Below the pieces are notes generated by a model, which made no database searches, was not told the DNA's origin, and saw nothing but the letters and a program-made list of their open reading frames with translations. A stretch of 64,000 nt of DNA from an uncultured Marvinbryantia sp. GTDB taxonomy: Bacteria; Bacillota; Clostridia; Lachnospirales; Lachnospiraceae. The stretch lies in contig CANRIR010000007.1 in NCBI GenBank assembly GCA_947630735.1, forward strand, positions 1-64,000, read 5' to 3'. Below, one piece after another: positions 17,550-25,023 of the stretch. A program made the position numbers and the translations under genes. The stretch's first letter is position 1, and every line of letters starts with the position of its first letter.

Positions 17550-19220
17550 ATGAAACTGAGAAAAATGACGGCTCTTTTTGCAGGCACCCTGGCAACTGCG
17601 GCTATGCTGACAGGCACGGCGGCTTTCGCGGAAGAGGGCGAGTACTCGGATGACGAGATCATCAGCTTTACGATGTTCTCCGCTATGCCGGGTTCCGAGA
17701 TCAACGACGACAACGAGATCATGGACATCATCGCACACAAAGTGGGTGCGAAAGTAAAAGAGACTTGGCTGACCGGCCAGACGGCTGCAGAGGCAGTCGG
17801 CACCATCATCGCCAGCGGCGACCTGCCCGATTTCATCGACGGCGGCGACGGCATGATGGCACTCTATGACGAGGGCGCTCTGGTAGCGTGGGACGACTAT
17901 CTTGAGCAGTATCCGAATCTGAAAGAGATGTACACCGACGAGGAGTGGAACTCCTTCCGTCAGGACGACGGCCACATCTACTGGGCAAACGTATTCCAGA
18001 ACAGCTACGGCGAGAACAGAAGCACCACGCACAATGACGAGGCTTTCTGGGTACAGGTAAGAGTTCTGGAGTGGGCAGGCTACCCGGAGATCCACACCTT
18101 AGATCAGTACTTCGATCTGCTGGAGAGCTACTACGAGGCGAACCCGACCATGGAAGACGGCACGCCGAACATCCCGTACACCATCCTGTGCGACGACTGG
18201 AGATACTTCTGCATTGAGAACGCACCGGAATTTTTGGACGGCTATCCGAACGACGGTTCCGTTATCGTAGACAAGAGCGATCCCAACGCTCCGAAGATCG
18301 TGGACTACAACACCACAGAGACCGCTAAGAAATACTTCCAGAAGCTGAACGAAGAGTACAACAAGGGCATGATCGACGGCGAGTTCGCTACCCAGATCTA
18401 CGATGAGTACATCGCAAAGCTTTCCACAGGCGCAGTGCTCGGCATGTGCGACCAGTGGTGGGATTTCGCCTACACGGTAAACGATGTGTTCAAGCAGCAG
18501 GGCCTGGATCTGAAGGGCTGCAACTACGTTCCGCTTGGCCTTACCATCGAAGAGGGTATGGACAACAGATGGCATACATACGATGACACCCTGAACAATT
18601 CCAGCGGCGTTGCGGTTACCACGAGCTGCGAAGATGTGGACGCTGCGTTCAAGTTCATGAACGACATTCTGGATCAGGAGATCCATGACCTCCGCTTCTG
18701 GGGCATCGAGGGCGTTGACTACCTGGTAGACGAGAACGGTCTTTATTACAGAACCGATGAGATGAGAATGCAGGCTGCGGATACCGCTTATCAGGCGTCT
18801 CATTTCTGCCAGTACTCCTATATGCCGCAGTGGCTGGGCACCAGCAGGGATGGCATCAACGCGATGCAGCCCACCGAGCAGACTTCCGAATTCTTCGAGG
18901 GTCTTGCGGATCCGCTGAAGAACTGCTTCGAGGCTTATGGCGCTGAGAACTATCCGGATATGATCGGTTCCATCGTTGAGCACAACGAGCCGTGGTTCCC
19001 GATGTACTCCTTCTCCAACGCGATGACCACCGAGACGGCTGGCGGCGTTGCCTGGACCAAGATGGGCGAAGTGAAGCATGAGTGGCTGCCGCAGGTAGTA
19101 ATGTCCTCCGATTTCGAGGGCACCTGGAGCCAGTACATGGATGCTTACAATGCCACCAATCCGCAGGATTTCCTGGATGAGATGCAGGAAGAGCTGAACA
19201 GAAGGGCCGGCATCGAGTAA
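17550..19220 (+). CDS. Extracellular solute-binding protein without lipobox
   Basis: Substrate-binding protein of 556 residues for the carbohydrate ABC transporter encoded next, similar in size and position to LplA/YtcQ-type proteins that bind oligosaccharides. A signal peptide (about residues 1-27) ends in TAAFA before EEGEYS, a signal peptidase I site. The usual lipobox cysteine is absent: the matching place reads LTGT instead of LTGC, and no other cysteine stands near. So the mature protein would not be lipid-anchored unless held in another way. Codon use (many GCA, GTA, AGA, AAC) differs from neighbours and suggests high expression. A terminator follows at 19258-19298. Confidence 0.9.
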   Translation: MKLRKMTALFAGTLATAAMLTGTAAFAEEGEYSDDEIISFTMFSAMPGSEINDDNEIMDIIAHKVGAKVKETWLTGQTAAEAVGTIIASGDLPDFIDGGDGMMALYDEGALVAWDDYLEQYPNLKEMYTDEEWNSFRQDDGHIYWANVFQNSYGENRSTTHNDEAFWVQVRVLEWAGYPEIHTLDQYFDLLESYYEANPTMEDGTPNIPYTILCDDWRYFCIENAPEFLDGYPNDGSVIVDKSDPNAPKIVDYNTTETAKKYFQKLNEEYNKGMIDGEFATQIYDEYIAKLSTGAVLGMCDQWWDFAYTVNDVFKQQGLDLKGCNYVPLGLTIEEGMDNRWHTYDDTLNNSSGVAVTTSCEDVDAAFKFMNDILDQEIHDLRFWGIEGVDYLVDENGLYYRTDEMRMQAADTAYQASHFCQYSYMPQWLGTSRDGINAMQPTEQTSEFFEGLADPLKNCFEAYGAENYPDMIGSIVEHNEPWFPMYSFSNAMTTETAGGVAWTKMGEVKHEWLPQVVMSSDFEGTWSQYMDAYNATNPQDFLDEMQEELNRRAGIE

Positions 19221-19257
19221 GGCACACCATTCCCCTTGACACAGTGAAAACATGAGA

Positions 19258-19298
19258 AGCAGCCATGGTTGCTGAAAAGTGACTATGGCTGCTTTTTT
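19258..19298 (+). terminator. Attenuating terminator between binding protein and permease genes
   Basis: AGCAGCCAT (19258-19266) pairs perfectly with ATGGCTGCT (19285-19293), followed by six T. The permease start is only 35 bases downstream, and no promoter is visible between. Partial read-through would yield much more binding protein than permease, as is usual for ABC importers. Confidence 0.85.
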
Positions 19299-19332
19299 GG
19301 AAAAAGCATACTTTATGGAGAGGAGGCCGGTT

Positions 19333-20274
19333 ATGAAGCGCAAAGCGAAGACAAAGGCAGCGAGAGTGCCGATTACCTGGAAAGAGGTAAAGCGCCAGAA
19401 ATTTTTGATCATCTGCTCTCTGTTATTTGTGATCTACGGCATTATCTTTTACTATGTTCCCCTGGGCGGATGGCTGATGGCTTTCCAGAACTATAAGCCC
19501 AGAACCGGTTTGTTAGGCTCCAAGTTTGTGGGGCTCGACAAGTTTAAATTCCTGTTTTCGGACGCCACCTTCCTGCAGGTTATCCGAAACACGCTTGCCA
19601 TGGGTGTCCTGAACCTGGTGGCCACCTTCGTGATGGCAATTCTGTTTGCGATCCTTTTAAACGAGATCCGGTTTACGATCGGGAAAAAAGTGGTGCAGAC
19701 GATCTCCTACCTGCCGCACTTCCTTTCCTGGATCATCGTTACCGGCATCCTGCACGACGCCCTCTCCAATTCCGGCGTTGTGAACGAGCTGCTGCGAAAC
19801 CTCGGCATCGTGGACAGATCGATCAATTTCTTTGCCAACACCGCGTTTTTCTGGCCCATTGTGGCCTTTGCCAACGTCTGGAAGGAGACCGGGTGGAACG
19901 CCATCATCTATCTGGCGGCCATCACATCCATCGATCCCAGTCTCTATGAGGCGGCGGCCATAGACGGCGCGGGGCGCTGGGCAAAGATCAAAAACATCAC
20001 GCTGCCCAGCATCAAGCCCACCATTATGATCCTGCTTCTGATGAACATCGGCAACGTGCTGAACGCCGGTTTTGAAGTGCAGTACCTGTTGGGCAACGGC
20101 CTGATCAAGAAGGTGTCGGACACTATCGACATCTACGTGCTGACCTGGGGTATCAGTCAGAACGACTACTCCCTCGGTACCGCGGCCGGTATCTTTAAGA
20201 GCGTAGTCGCCATTATCCTCATCGTAGTTGCCAACCAGGTCGCGAAGCGGTCCGGCGAGCAGCGGTTGTTCTAA
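19333..20274 (+). CDS. ABC sugar transporter permease, LplB-like
   Basis: Membrane protein of 313 residues, one of two channel subunits of a carbohydrate importer. About six membrane segments are visible, and the EAA loop reads EAAAIDGAGRWAKIKNITLPSIKP, which contacts the ATPase. The ATG at 19333 follows AGGAGG closely; the frame is open upstream only through the terminator hairpin, so earlier starts are unlikely. The N-terminus (KRKAKTKAARVPITWKEVKRQK) is basic. The locus encodes no ATPase, so an ATPase from elsewhere, for example the 53670 product, must power it. Confidence 0.92.
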   Translation: MKRKAKTKAARVPITWKEVKRQKFLIICSLLFVIYGIIFYYVPLGGWLMAFQNYKPRTGLLGSKFVGLDKFKFLFSDATFLQVIRNTLAMGVLNLVATFVMAILFAILLNEIRFTIGKKVVQTISYLPHFLSWIIVTGILHDALSNSGVVNELLRNLGIVDRSINFFANTAFFWPIVAFANVWKETGWNAIIYLAAITSIDPSLYEAAAIDGAGRWAKIKNITLPSIKPTIMILLLMNIGNVLNAGFEVQYLLGNGLIKKVSDTIDIYVLTWGISQNDYSLGTAAGIFKSVVAIILIVVANQVAKRSGEQRLF

Positions 20275-20286
20275 GGGGGTGTCGGC

Positions 20287-21198
20287 ATGAAGACGAAGAC
20301 GAAAAGAACAAAAATGAAGACGAAGTGGCCGGATAAGATGTTCGTGGTCTGCAACACGATCTTTATGATCCTGTTTGTGGTGATCACGCTGTACCCGGTG
20401 CTGAACACGGTGGCGATCTCCTTCAACGACGGCGTGGACGCCGTCCGCGGCGGGATCCATCTGTGGCCCCGCAAATTTGTGCTGAAGAATTACGACACGG
20501 TGCTGCATCAGCAGAACATGATCACGGGTGCCGTGGTCACGGTGGCGCGCACTGTGATCGGCACGGTGCTTGCGCTGGTAACGAACGCGCTGCTGGCCTA
20601 CATCGTCAGCCGGAAGCGCTTCCTGTTCCGCTCGCAGCTGGCATTTTTCTGGGTGCTCACTATGTATGTGAACGGCGGTCTGATCCCGGTCCTGCTGGTG
20701 TACCGCAGCCTGGGGCTTACCAATTCCTTCTGGGTGTATGTCATCCCGGGAATGATCAGCGCGTTTAATATGCTCGTCATGCGAACGTACATGGAGGGCC
20801 TCCCGGATTCCCTGGAGGAATCCGCCCAGATAGACGGGGCGGGAGATTTTACCATCTTTACCAGGATCATCTCCCCGCTCTGCAAACCGGTGTATGCGAC
20901 GGTGGCTCTGTTTGTGGCGGTGGGACAGTGGAACTCCTGGTTCGACGCCATGATCTACAACCGCATGAAACCGGAGTACACCACCTTGCAGTACGAATTG
21001 ATGAAGCTGCTCTCCTCGGTTATGCAGCAGAGCGGCAGCGCCACCAATATGGCGAGCGCGGGCCAGGCCGCTACCGTCACGCCGGTATCCGTGCGTGCGG
21101 CCGCGACGGTGGTCACCATGCTGCCCATCATCTGCCTCTACCCGTTCCTGCAGAGATATTTTGTGACGGGCCTTACCATTGGAGGTGTGAAAGAGTAG
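20287..21198 (+). CDS. ABC sugar transporter permease, YtcP-like
   Basis: Second channel subunit, 303 residues, beginning 12 bases after the first. About six membrane segments are predicted, and the EAA loop reads ESAQIDGAGDFTIFTRIISPLCKP. The C-terminus ends in RYFVTGLTIGGVKE, typical of this family (LplC/YtcP, a MalG relative). Together with the 17550 binding protein it should import oligosaccharides, probably xylo-oligosaccharides judging from the GH8 and GH43 genes downstream. A terminator follows at 21241-21286. Confidence 0.92.
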   Translation: MKTKTKRTKMKTKWPDKMFVVCNTIFMILFVVITLYPVLNTVAISFNDGVDAVRGGIHLWPRKFVLKNYDTVLHQQNMITGAVVTVARTVIGTVLALVTNALLAYIVSRKRFLFRSQLAFFWVLTMYVNGGLIPVLLVYRSLGLTNSFWVYVIPGMISAFNMLVMRTYMEGLPDSLEESAQIDGAGDFTIFTRIISPLCKPVYATVALFVAVGQWNSWFDAMIYNRMKPEYTTLQYELMKLLSSVMQQSGSATNMASAGQAATVTPVSVRAAATVVTMLPIICLYPFLQRYFVTGLTIGGVKE

Positions 21199-21240
21199 GA
21201 CATCGCCTGCCCTTTTGCTCAAGATAATATTCCTTCTGAA

Positions 21241-21286
21241 ATGTCTCCGGGAGGCGGATGCCATCTGCCTTTCGGAGATGTTTTTT
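21241..21286 (+). terminator. Terminator after the ABC permeases
   Basis: TCTCCGGGAGGC pairs with GCCTTTCGGAGA (about 21244-21278), including two G-U pairs, around a loop of about 11 bases, and a run of six T follows. It separates the transporter genes from the glycosidase genes, which have their own promoter. Confidence 0.75.
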
Positions 21287-21397
21287 AGGTCATGGGAATT
21301 CCGTCGGATTTCCTATGGCCTATCGCACTGCGGCGGACCGGAAGATGCTGCTGCCGCGGAATTTACAAAAAGTGGAAGCCCAAATACAGATATGCGG

Positions 21398-21426
21398 TTG
21401 CGGACTGTCGGGTTTCATTGTAAAAT
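21398..21426 (+). promoter_or_regulatory. Promoter of the GH8-GH43 genes
   Basis: TTGCGG (21398-21403) and TAAAAT (21421-21426) are 17 bases apart, in an AT-rich stretch just before the GH8 ribosome binding site (AAAGGAGGAAG). The weak -35 box suggests activator dependence. I see no clear palindromic operator. Confidence 0.55.
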
Positions 21427-21463
21427 AAAAATAATACAACCTTGTAAAGGAGGAAGTCGCAGC

Positions 21464-22603
21464 ATGAGACATCGGAGCTATCGGAACGTGTTTGCGGAGG
21501 CGGGGGTCAGCGCCGCCGAGGTACAGGAAAAGACACAAAAATGTTTTGAAGAGATTTTTTACGGGCCGGATTGCTTTTACCACGAGTTTGGTGAGGACAT
21601 GGCCTACATAGAAGACACGGGAAACCACGACGCGCGCACGGAGGGCATGTCCTACGGCATGATGATGTGTGTGCAGATGGACCGCCAAAAAGAGTTTGAC
21701 CGTCTGTGGAAGTGGACGAAGACCTACATGTACATGGAGGAGGGCGTGAACCGCGGGTATTTTGCCTGGTCGGTAAGCCCCGAGGGCGTGCCGAACGCAT
21801 ACGGCCCCGCGCCGGACGGCGAGGAGTACTTTGCCATGGCACTATTTTTCGCCTCCCACCGCTGGGGCGACGGGGAGGGGATCTTCTGCTACTCCAGAGA
21901 GGCGCAAAACATCCTGCACACCTGCCTGCACAAGGAGGAGGACGGCGAGGGCCGCGGCATGTGGGATCCGGACAACCATCTGATCCGCTTTATCACGGAG
22001 TGCGATTTCACAGACCCGTCCTACCACCTGCCCCATTTTTATGAGCTGTTCGGCGAGTGGGCGAACGAGGAGGACAGGCCGTTCTGGAAGGAGGCCGCCA
22101 GGGCCAGCCGCGAGTTTTTGCAGCGCGCCTGCCACCCCGTGACGGGGCTGTGCGCGGAGTACAGCACCTTTGAAGGAGAGCCGTTTTCGGGCCTGCAGGA
22201 TGTGTTCGGAAGACACGACTGGTATTACAGCGACGCGTACCGGACCATCGCCAATATCGGGCTGGACCACGAGTGGTTCGGCAAGAACCTGGGCTGCGCA
22301 TGGCAGACGCGCACGGCCGAACATCTGCAGCGCTTTTTCTGCGAGACCGTGAAGGATCACCCGCGGGCGGTGTACAGCATCGAGGGCGGGATCGAGGGCG
22401 AAGCGGCCTTGCACCCCGTGGCCATCACGGCCACGAACGCGCAGGCTTCCCTGGCGGTGCCTGCCCCGCTGGGCGGCAATGCCCTGGCCTGCGTGCGGGA
22501 GTTCTGGGAGACGCCCCTTCGAAAGGGCGACCGGAGATATTATGACAATTGTCTGTACTTTTTCGCCCTGCTGGCGTTGGGCGGAAATTACCGGATCTAC
22601 TGA
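21464..22603 (+). CDS. GH8 exo-oligoxylanase (reducing-end xylose-releasing) candidate
   Basis: Glycoside hydrolase of 379 residues related to the reducing-end xylose-releasing exo-oligoxylanases (Rex) of family GH8. These cut xylose from the reducing end of xylo-oligosaccharides by inversion. The segment ARTEGMSYGMMM holds the likely general acid E60, and DWYYSDAYR (about 252-260) holds the likely general base. Comparison with the catalytic Glu and Asp of the Bacillus halodurans enzyme is from memory. There is no signal peptide, so it should act in the cytoplasm on imported sugars. It forms an operon with GH43 downstream. Length agrees with the family (about 380). Confidence 0.88.
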   Translation: MRHRSYRNVFAEAGVSAAEVQEKTQKCFEEIFYGPDCFYHEFGEDMAYIEDTGNHDARTEGMSYGMMMCVQMDRQKEFDRLWKWTKTYMYMEEGVNRGYFAWSVSPEGVPNAYGPAPDGEEYFAMALFFASHRWGDGEGIFCYSREAQNILHTCLHKEEDGEGRGMWDPDNHLIRFITECDFTDPSYHLPHFYELFGEWANEEDRPFWKEAARASREFLQRACHPVTGLCAEYSTFEGEPFSGLQDVFGRHDWYYSDAYRTIANIGLDHEWFGKNLGCAWQTRTAEHLQRFFCETVKDHPRAVYSIEGGIEGEAALHPVAITATNAQASLAVPAPLGGNALACVREFWETPLRKGDRRYYDNCLYFFALLALGGNYRIY

Positions 22604-22620
22604 TTGATAAGCATTTGGCT

Positions 22621-22713
22621 GCGGCGGGACGGCCAGCGCAGCTAAAGCAGCCAAAGCAGACGGCGCGGCGGGACGGCCAGCACAGCCAAAGCAGACAGCG
22701 CGGCGGGACGGCC
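22621..22713. repeat. Three-copy tandem repeat between GH8 and GH43 genes
   Basis: GCGGCGGGACGGCC occurs at 22621-22634, 22665-22678 and 22700-22713. The spacers are variants of AGCACAGCCAAAGCAGAC; the first spacer contains an extra internal copy of AGCTAAAGC. The array fills most of the 155-base gap. It is not followed by a T-run and has no coding potential that I can support. Its role is unknown. Confidence 0.8.
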
Positions 22714-22758
22714 CGAGCAGACGAACCCGCATGATTCGAGCGAAAAGGGAGGCACACA

Positions 22759-24381
22759 ATGATCACAGCAAAAAATCCTATTCTTCCCGGTTTTCATCCG
22801 GATCCCTCCATCTGCAGGGTGGGGGAAGACTTTTATCTGGTAAATTCTACGTTTTCCTATTTCCCGGGCGTGCCGGTCTACCACAGCAAAGACCTGGCGC
22901 ACTGGGAGCAGATCGGAAATGTGTTGGAGAGGGATTCCCAGGTGCCGCTCACCGGCTTTGGGATCTCCCGCGGCATCTTCGCGCCCACCATCCGGCACCA
23001 TCAGGGGAAATTTTACATGATCACCACCAACGTGTCGTCGGGCGGCAACTTTATCGTGACGGCCGACCGGCCGGAGGGCCCCTGGTCGGAGCCCTATTAT
23101 CTGGGCGAGGACGCGCCCGGCATCGATCCCAGCCTGTTCTTTGACACGGACGGCACCTGCTACTACATCGGGCAGCGGGAGAAGCCTGTGGGCTGCAGAT
23201 ATTACGGCGACACGGAGATCTGGATCCGGAAGCTGAACACGGACACCATGCGCATGGAGGGAGAGACGGCGGTGGTGCTGGACGGCTTTCAGAAAAACGC
23301 CGTCTGGTCGGAGGGGCCCCACCTCTACCACATCGGGGACTATTATTACATCCTCCACGCAGAGAGCGGCACGGCGTTCCACCATTGCGTGGTGGCGGCC
23401 CGCAGCAAAAACGTGTTCGGGCCCTATGAATACTGCCCCTGCAATCCCATTCTCACCCACAGGCACCTGGGGGCGGCCTTCCCCGTCACCTGCGTGGGAC
23501 ATGCGGATCTGGTGGACGACGTCCACGGAAACTGGTATATGATCATGCTGGCCTGCCGCCCGCAGGAGGGCCACACCCTTTTGGGGCGCGAGACCTTCCT
23601 GGCGAAAGTGGAGTGGGAGGACGGCTGGCCGGTGGTAAACCCCGGCGTGGGCCATCTGGAGGAGACGGTGGAACTGCCGCTTGAAGAAAAGTGCGCGGGG
23701 AACATCTTGGGTGCGGCCGATATGCGCCATACCTTTGGCGAAAAAACGCTGCCGCCCTGCTTCCTCTCCCTGAAAAATGACAGGGACCAGGTTCTGTCCC
23801 TGACGGAGTGCCCGGGAGCCCTGCGGCTTTTCATGCGGGAGTCTTCCCTGAAAAATCTCACGCCGCCCGCCTATCTGGGTGTGCGCTGGCTGCACAAAGC
23901 GTTTGAGGCGGAAAGCCTCTTTACCGCCCGTTTTGGAGGGGAGGACGACTGCGCCGGGATGGCGCTGGTGCAGAGCGAGCAGGCGCACATCCGCGTGGAG
24001 TATTTTCAGAAGGATCAAAAGCGCGGGCTGCGCGTGATCCGCTGCGCGGCGGGCGAGGACGTCTGCGTCGTCCAAAAGGACGATGTGGGCGGGCAGGCCG
24101 TGGCGCTGAAGCTGGCTGTCCGCGGGCTTGCGGCGGACGTCTGGGCGGCCGTTGCGCAGACGGCAAAAGAAAAGCCCCTCTCCCTGGATGATGTGCGCGG
24201 CAGCTGGCAGCTTCTGGCAAAGGGAATTGATCTGACCCACATGAGCACGGAGTCCGCGGGAGGCTTTGTGGGCTGCACGGCGGGCATGTACGCCTCCGGG
24301 AACGGAAAGGACGCCGGGGGATATGCGGACTTTGCGGAATTTTCTTATCACGCGTGCGGAGGGAATGAAGGATGGGGCTGA
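22759..24381 (+). CDS. GH43 beta-xylosidase
   Basis: Glycoside hydrolase of 540 residues, probably a beta-xylosidase or xylosidase/arabinofuranosidase. The five-bladed propeller catalytic domain occupies about residues 1-320, with the three GH43 acids: general base D15 in GFHPDPS, D123 in GIDPSLF and general acid E185 in VWSEGPHLY. A C-terminal beta-sandwich domain (about 340-535), typical of two-domain GH43 xylosidases, follows. There is no signal peptide, so it would act inside the cell on products of GH8. The binding site AAAGGGAGG precedes the ATG. The NUDIX gene overlaps its last codons. Confidence 0.93.
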   Translation: MITAKNPILPGFHPDPSICRVGEDFYLVNSTFSYFPGVPVYHSKDLAHWEQIGNVLERDSQVPLTGFGISRGIFAPTIRHHQGKFYMITTNVSSGGNFIVTADRPEGPWSEPYYLGEDAPGIDPSLFFDTDGTCYYIGQREKPVGCRYYGDTEIWIRKLNTDTMRMEGETAVVLDGFQKNAVWSEGPHLYHIGDYYYILHAESGTAFHHCVVAARSKNVFGPYEYCPCNPILTHRHLGAAFPVTCVGHADLVDDVHGNWYMIMLACRPQEGHTLLGRETFLAKVEWEDGWPVVNPGVGHLEETVELPLEEKCAGNILGAADMRHTFGEKTLPPCFLSLKNDRDQVLSLTECPGALRLFMRESSLKNLTPPAYLGVRWLHKAFEAESLFTARFGGEDDCAGMALVQSEQAHIRVEYFQKDQKRGLRVIRCAAGEDVCVVQKDDVGGQAVALKLAVRGLAADVWAAVAQTAKEKPLSLDDVRGSWQLLAKGIDLTHMSTESAGGFVGCTAGMYASGNGKDAGGYADFAEFSYHACGGNEGWG

Positions 24382-24860
24382 CGACGCTGTGCTACATCGA
24401 GCGGGACGACTGCTATCTGATGCTGCACCGGGTATCTAAAAAACATGATGTCAACAAAGACAAATGGATCGGCGTGGGCGGCCACTTTGAAGCGCACGAG
24501 AGCCCGGAGGAATGTCTGCTCCGGGAGGTAAAAGAGGAGACCGGGCTGAACCTCATCCGCTACCGGTTCCGCGCGCTGGTCACTTTTCTGTGCCACACGG
24601 CGGACGGGCGCTGGGAGTCCGAGTACATGTGCCTCTACACGGCGGACGAATTTACAGGCGAGATGACGGACTGCGACGAGGGCGCCTTAGAGTGGGTGCC
24701 CAAATCCCGCATCGGCGAACTGAACCTGTGGGAGGGGGACAAAATATTTTTCCGCCTCCTCGCAGAGGACCGGCCGTTCTTCTCGCTGAAGCTGATATAC
24801 GAGGGGGATCTGCTCGTCCAGGCGGTTCTGGACGGCGAGGAGATTTCCGGGCGCGCGTGA
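24372..24860 (+). CDS. NUDIX hydrolase, MutT-like
   Basis: NUDIX protein of 162 residues. The full NUDIX box spans about residues 37-59, running from GHFE to REVKEETGL, and keeps the pattern G-x5-E-x7-REUxEE. Such enzymes hydrolyse nucleoside diphosphate-linked compounds; this one looks most like 8-oxo-dGTP diphosphatases of the MutT/YtkD kind. Its ATG at 24372 lies inside the last codons of the GH43 gene, so translation is probably coupled. Substrate is uncertain: a role in sugar-nucleotide turnover is possible from context but unsupported. Confidence 0.88.
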   Translation: MGLTTLCYIERDDCYLMLHRVSKKHDVNKDKWIGVGGHFEAHESPEECLLREVKEETGLNLIRYRFRALVTFLCHTADGRWESEYMCLYTADEFTGEMTDCDEGALEWVPKSRIGELNLWEGDKIFFRLLAEDRPFFSLKLIYEGDLLVQAVLDGEEISGRA

Positions 24861-24874
24861 GCGCGCGCTTTGTG

Positions 24875-24906
24875 ATGCGCGGCATATCGGGGAGTGTGCC
24901 GCGTAT
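24875..24906 (+). terminator. Possible terminator after the NUDIX gene
   Basis: ATGCGCGGCA (24875-24884) pairs with TGCCGCGTAT (24897-24906) with a single G-U pair. A T-run occurs only about 13 bases later (AAAAATTTTT), so termination would be weak. It ends just before the structured element at 24934-25023. Confidence 0.4.
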
Positions 24907-24933
24907 ATGCTGTAAAAATTTTTGATTACATAA

Positions 24934-25023
24934 GAAAGGGAGGGCCGCGGGCGATGTTTCCGTCTTTCTTTGCGCCGCGAAACGGCGTCGCAAATGGCAG
25001 CGGGCCCGCGGCATGGGAAAAAA
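24934..25023 (+). repeat. Structured start-codon element, full-length copy B
   Basis: GAAAGGGAGG (24934-24943) is followed by GCCGCGGGC (24944-24952), which pairs perfectly with GCCCGCGGC (25004-25012). Inside is a second stem-loop built from TTTGCGCCG and CGGCGTCGCAAA (about 24969-24994). Eleven bases (ATGGGAAAAAA) separate the outer stem from the ATG at 25024. Homologous copies stand before the genes at 1104 and 32943. With copy C it shares TTAYAT upstream, the AAAGGGA stretch, both stems and GCGGGCCCGCGGCATGGGA. Confidence 0.8.

Noticed and set aside
22604-22758. CRISPR-like array between GH8 and GH43
   Set aside because: The repeats are near-identical including their spacers, have uneven length, and no cas gene is near, so it is a simple tandem repeat.
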